Positions 29,670 through 32,532 of a DNA stretch of 32,532 nt are shown here, piece by piece. This DNA is from Rhodococcus sp. IEGM 1381 (GTDB taxonomy: Bacteria; Actinomycetota; Actinomycetes; Mycobacteriales; Mycobacteriaceae): positions 1 through 32,532 of the forward strand of contig NZ_JASHKQ010000026.1 of assembly GCF_030056795.1 (NCBI RefSeq). The letters are read 5' to 3'. The stretch's first letter is position 1, and each line of letters opens with the position of its first letter. A program made the translations under genes and the position numbers. The notes below the pieces were generated by a model. The model saw only the letters and a program-made list of their open reading frames with translations. It searched no databases and had not been told where the DNA came from.

Positions 29670-31541
29670 ATGTCGCAGAAGTCGATCGCCAGGTCCAAGA
29701 AGGCGCGCCTCGCCGCTGCCGGGGCCGCCATGGCACTGTCCCTCTCCATCGTCGCACCGGGAATCGCCAGTGCTCAGGAGCAGACCCCGGGTAGCTCGGA
29801 TAGCTCTGAAGTCGAGCAGGAGCCTTCTGATCAGGGAACCGAAAACACCGAGGGATCCGAGTCCCAGACTCCTGCCGGTGAAGCTGGTACCTCCGTCGAC
29901 GGATCCGCAGAGGCCGGCCTCGACGCGCAACTCAAGGTCGAAAACCAAGCGGTAACTCCTGAAGATGCCGCTGCCGCTGCTGCAGCCGTCGCAGCTGTCC
30001 CGCCCCCCGCGGCCCCCTCCGACATCCGTCCGCTCCCACAGATCGTGCCCGGCATCGTCATGAACGACGACGGCACCGCGACAGTCAGTCTCGATATCAT
30101 CCCGCAGCTCTCGGACGCCGAGAAGCAGGCGATCACCGACGCCGAAGCAGCCAGCAAGCTCGCCGCCCAAGCATCGGCCGCAGCCCAGGTACGACTCGAC
30201 AAAGCAAATGCCGACAACACCGCAGCGAGCACCGATGCCACCAAGGCTGAAGTTGCTGCAGCCGAGGCAGATGCCAAGGCGAAGGCCGCCGTACTGGCTT
30301 CCACCAACGCAAAAACCCAAAGCGCTGCTGCAAGTGCGGCTGTGACCGCAGCCAAGAACACTGCTGCCGAACTGCAGACCAAGGCAAACGAGACCAAAGC
30401 GGCCGCGGACAGCGCAGCCACCGCGGCAGCGACCGCCGAAGCAACGGCCAAAGATTTGGAAGCCAAGGCCGCAGCGGGCGACCCCGAAGCTGCGGCGGCA
30501 GCGGCGCAGGCCCGCATCGATGCCGATGCAAAGGCCGAACTTGCCGCCGAAGCCAAGGTCGAAGCCGATGCGTCGACCAAGGCGCTCCAAGACTCGGTGA
30601 AAGCCGTTCAGGATTCGTTCAAGAACTTCAACCTCGCCAAGGTAACGGCAGCAGTTCAAGCCGCGGCAGCCACCGCGGCAAAGTCACTGGCTCTGCACAT
30701 CGAGGCCCAGAGCGCCGCTGCAGTAGCAGCAATGGCCGAGCAGAACGCGGTGAACCTGAAGGCTGTGGCCGACGCGGCTGCGGGTGAAGACACCGAGGCA
30801 GGCAAGGCAGCGGCAGATGCTCGCGACAAGGCCGATGCGGCGAAGGTCGATTCGGACGCGAAGGCCGCGGCGGCAGCAGCTGCTCAGACAGCACTCGACG
30901 AAGCGCCGTCCGGTGCCGACATCGCAGCGTTGCAGGCCGAGGCAGACAAGGCCGCGCAGGCAGTGCTGGACGCTGAGGCCGCCGTGACAACTACGGCGGC
31001 CGAGGCACAGCTCAAGGCCGACGCGGCAGCCAGTGCGAAGGTCAAGGCCACCGATGCCGCGGCACAGCTGAAGCTCGCTCAGGACGCAGCAGCAACGGCA
31101 AAGGCCAACTCCGACGCCAAGGCCAAGGTCGAAGCCGACCTCAAGGCCGAGGCAGCCGAATTGGCCGCCAGTGGACCGAAGTTCAGCTTGACCATCAATC
31201 TCGGCAATACCGTCAAGGAAGACGTTCCGGTCACCGAGGTCGACGACACCACCGTCGTCGTCGACAAGACCGGTGTCTCGTTGGTCGGCGTCAAGAACGA
31301 GGACGGATCGTTCACCGTCGCGGACTACTTCACCACCGACGCGAACGGTGTCGTCACCGTTGCCGGCGATCTGCCGCCGGTCGATCTTGCACTCGGCGAC
31401 TCCTCGAACGAGGCGTCGGGCGGATCGGACAGCTCGTCCAACACCCCGGTGATCCTGGCCGGAGTGGGCGTGGTCGTAGTAGCGGCAGCGGGTGGAGCGT
31501 TCTACCTGCGTCGCCGTAACTCTTCCGATGCCACCTCGTAG
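29670..31541 (+). CDS. Secreted Ala-rich coiled-coil surface protein with C-terminal membrane anchor
   Basis: A 623-residue protein with a classic Sec signal peptide (basic start, hydrophobic 14-30, cut after A-S-A at 35). An acidic Ser/Glu/Gly region (36-80) is followed by a Pro-rich turn. A very long Ala/Lys/Asp/Glu-rich helical region (about 145-520) has the heptad-like A-x-x-A-x-A-x-A-K-A pattern of an extended coiled coil. A small beta domain (about 525-590) follows, then a TM (about 592-612) and the tail R-R-R-N-S-S. The end resembles a sortase sorting signal but lacks LPXTG, reading S-S-N-T-P-V before the hydrophobic stretch. It overlaps the sortase-like gene by 14 bp. Likely a rod-like cell-surface stalk or adhesin; no family recognised. 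Confidence 0.88.
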   Translation: MSQKSIARSKKARLAAAGAAMALSLSIVAPGIASAQEQTPGSSDSSEVEQEPSDQGTENTEGSESQTPAGEAGTSVDGSAEAGLDAQLKVENQAVTPEDAAAAAAAVAAVPPPAAPSDIRPLPQIVPGIVMNDDGTATVSLDIIPQLSDAEKQAITDAEAASKLAAQASAAAQVRLDKANADNTAASTDATKAEVAAAEADAKAKAAVLASTNAKTQSAAASAAVTAAKNTAAELQTKANETKAAADSAATAAATAEATAKDLEAKAAAGDPEAAAAAAQARIDADAKAELAAEAKVEADASTKALQDSVKAVQDSFKNFNLAKVTAAVQAAAATAAKSLALHIEAQSAAAVAAMAEQNAVNLKAVADAAAGEDTEAGKAAADARDKADAAKVDSDAKAAAAAAAQTALDEAPSGADIAALQAEADKAAQAVLDAEAAVTTTAAEAQLKADAAASAKVKATDAAAQLKLAQDAAATAKANSDAKAKVEADLKAEAAELAASGPKFSLTINLGNTVKEDVPVTEVDDTTVVVDKTGVSLVGVKNEDGSFTVADYFTTDANGVVTVAGDLPPVDLALGDSSNEASGGSDSSSNTPVILAGVGVVVVAAAGGAFYLRRRNSSDATS

Positions 31542-32136
31542 TACCCGCTGGCTGTGGACGGCGATCCTGACCTTCGTCCTACTCGTATCAGGTTGTGCGA
31601 GTGACGAAGTCGGGATCGCCGCACCAGATCGCTCGCCGGTGCAGTCGCAGCTTTCTGCGGCGGCACCGGCGAGCGACGTTGCGCCCGCCCAGCCGGAATA
31701 CATCGAACTCCGGTCTTCTGACGGCTCGACCTATCTGAGCAGCCCCATCTATCCCGATCCGCTCTACCGCGGCGGCGAGAGCGGCCAGGTGCTGAACCCG
31801 GTGGACGAACTACCCGCCTGGTGGGCCGAGAGCGGTATGCCGGGAACCTCGACCGAACAAACGGTAGTTGTTGCCGGACACAATTATTCGAAGCGGGACG
31901 CCCCGTTCAAGGCGCTGCGGGTGGTAGCTCCGGGCGACACCGTCGTATTGCGCACTGCCACTGGAACACTGGAGTACGCGGTCCAAACGGTCGGCCCACT
32001 ACCGAAGGGATCGCTGCTCGCCGATAACGAACTTCGCAAGTCGGTGCCAGGTCGACTGATCCTGGCCAACTGCGACGTCCAGGGCGGCGAGCCCACCGAC
32101 GACAACTTCGTCGTCGTCGCGCAATTGGTTCGCTAG
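31528..32136 (+). CDS. Sortase-like lipoprotein (class E/F-like)
   Basis: A 202-residue protein. N-terminal W-L-W-T-A-I-L-T-F-V-L-L-V-S-G-C ends in a lipobox (C23), so it may be lipid-anchored rather than held by a signal anchor. The sortase fold is marked by W-x-x-x-S-G-M-P-G, V-V-A-G-H118-N and L-I-L-A-N-C182, the catalytic His and Cys. The strand after Cys reads D-D-N-F-V-V-V-A, where sortases usually have an Arg just before this strand; no Arg follows until the last residue. It starts inside the end of the coiled-coil gene (14-bp overlap), which makes that protein the obvious substrate. Transpeptidase activity is uncertain without the Arg. Confidence 0.8.
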   Translation: MPPRSTRWLWTAILTFVLLVSGCASDEVGIAAPDRSPVQSQLSAAAPASDVAPAQPEYIELRSSDGSTYLSSPIYPDPLYRGGESGQVLNPVDELPAWWAESGMPGTSTEQTVVVAGHNYSKRDAPFKALRVVAPGDTVVLRTATGTLEYAVQTVGPLPKGSLLADNELRKSVPGRLILANCDVQGGEPTDDNFVVVAQLVR

Positions 32137-32157
32137 CAAGCGATCTTGCGACCGGGG

Positions 32158-32285
32158 CTACAGACCGAGGTATGCCAAGCCGAGCAGGGATCGATATTCG
32201 AGCCCCTCGGAGGCAATGACCTCGTCCGCCCCGGTCGTCCGGTCGATCACGGCGAGCGGAGCGATCCGCCGGCCCGCCCCCAGGG
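32158..32285 (-). pseudogene. pyrE: 3' fragment of pyrE (orotate phosphoribosyltransferase)
   Basis: Read on the minus strand and ending at TAG 32158-32160, about 40 codons give A-V-I-D-R-T-T-G-A-D-E-V-I, then S-E-G-L-E-Y-R-S-L-L-G-L-A-Y-L-G-L. This matches the C-terminus of actinobacterial PyrE (in Mtb V-V-D-R-A-T-G-A-A-E... and Y-R-S-V-L-G-L-A-D-L-G-L). The PRPP-binding motif V-E-D-T-S-T-T-G and the rest of the protein are absent upstream in all three minus frames, so only the last fifth of the gene is left. In Mtb pyrE lies near the Rv0380c methyltransferase; here that homologue is 8 kb away. The other end of the remnant is approximate. Confidence 0.75.
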
Positions 32286-32459
32286 GTTGGCAGCTGAGCG
32301 ATAACGAGTTACGTCGGCAGATAGAGGAAAGCCGATCTCACGAACTGCGAGCGACGAACCGAAGATTTCATCGTGGTTGCGCAGCCGTACCAGTCGTTCC
32401 ATACAGGTGAAGATGCTCAAACCCCTTGTATTCATGCGCATGATACGTACGATTAAATC
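32286..32459. other. Intergenic region before the second FprA-type gene
   Basis: No supported gene. It holds the upstream edge of the pyrE remnant and the promoter region of the next gene. Confidence 0.5.
32432..32453 (+). promoter_or_regulatory. Palindrome and leaderless-type -10 before the FprA-like gene
   Basis: TCATGCGCATGA (32432-32443) is a perfect 12-bp palindrome. TACGAT (32448-32453), a TANNNT -10 match, ends six bases before ATG 32460, which suggests a leaderless transcript with a repressor or activator site overlapping the promoter. Confidence 0.45.
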
Positions 32460-32532
32460 ATGAATACTTCGAGACCACTCCGCGTCGCCATCGTCGGTGC
32501 CGGACCGGCAGGCATCTACGCCGCCGACGCGC
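32460..32532 (+). CDS. FprA-type FAD/NADP-dependent oxidoreductase, N-terminal end (partial)
   Basis: Only 24 codons are present. M-N-T-S-R-P-L-R-V-A-I-V-G-A-G-P-A-G-I-Y-A-A-D-A contains the FAD-binding G-x-G-x-x-G (here G-A-G-P-A-G). The G-P-A-G-I-Y-A-A-D form is typical of FprA/FprB ferredoxin-NADP+ reductases and related glutamate synthase small-subunit-like proteins. The gene runs off the window. It is a different gene from the FprA-like one whose end opens the window, which lies on the same strand. Confidence 0.65.
   Translation, partial: MNTSRPLRVAIVGAGPAGIYAADA

Noticed and set aside
31440..31541. LPXTG-type sorting motif at the end of the coiled-coil protein
   Set aside because: The hydrophobic tail and Arg cluster are present, but no L-P-x-T-G, N-P-Q-T-N or close variant precedes them.
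32247..32441. Minus-strand open frame of 64 codons upstream of the pyrE remnant
   Set aside because: It is in another frame from the remnant, matches nothing I recognise and has no ribosome site; it may be chance or debris.
1..32532. CRISPR array, insertion sequence, prophage or tRNA gene
   Set aside because: No regular spacer-repeat series, transposase, integrase or cloverleaf sequence was found on reading both strands.

Overview
The window is a high-GC actinobacterial chromosome segment, most likely Rhodococcus or a close Nocardiaceae relative. The main clue is a core block (purA, a Rv0358-like gene, an M50 protease, a DUF3151 gene, a Rv0361-like membrane protein, fba, DedA, GH76) that follows the order I recall for M. 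tuberculosis Rv0357c-Rv0365c. Frequent GTG/TTG starts, stop-start overlaps, LGFP repeats and Rhodococcus-type alternate-signal exported proteins fit this. Assignments rest on reading the translations; no database search was run.

Layout. 1-146: 3' end of an FprA-type reductase. 217-6926: metabolic genes (SMP-30 lactonase, amidohydrolase, DUF456 protein, purT, a Mcr-like CoA-transferase/racemase, a MocR regulator divergent from ogt), with strong palindromic terminators between convergent pairs. 6991-7431: LGFP-repeat protein. 7519-12080 (minus): a tightly coupled six-gene operon with two SipW/ER-type signal peptidases, three proteins carrying SipW-type export signals and one ordinary Sec-exported protein. 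12502-23484: the conserved purA-to-GH76 block, interrupted by three genes (PPOX-fold protein, cation diffusion facilitator, FUSC protein). 23546-26908: TrmH-family methyltransferase coupled to a lipoprotein, an SDR, a small membrane protein and a YhhN protein. 27040-29395: two-TM membrane protein and a MarR-MFS operon. 29670-32136: an Ala-rich coiled-coil surface protein behind a structured leader, overlapping a sortase-like lipoprotein. 32158-32285 (minus): a 3' fragment of pyrE. 32460-end: start of a second FprA-type reductase.

The two most unusual systems both concern the cell surface. (a) In the SipW-type operon, Ser-His signal peptidases probably process TasA-like or pilin-like exported subunits. 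One peptidase is fused to a third membrane segment, a substrate-like stretch and an extracellular Fn3-like/Pro-Thr-Ser module, which suggests processing in cis. (b) In the coiled-coil/sortase pair, the sortase-like protein keeps His and Cys but shows no Arg at the usual place, and its neighbour has a hydrophobic-plus-RRR tail without LPXTG. Smaller points of interest are the pyrE remnant, a 20-bp tandem duplication that moved a start codon off an ATGA overlap, and several palindromic operator candidates.
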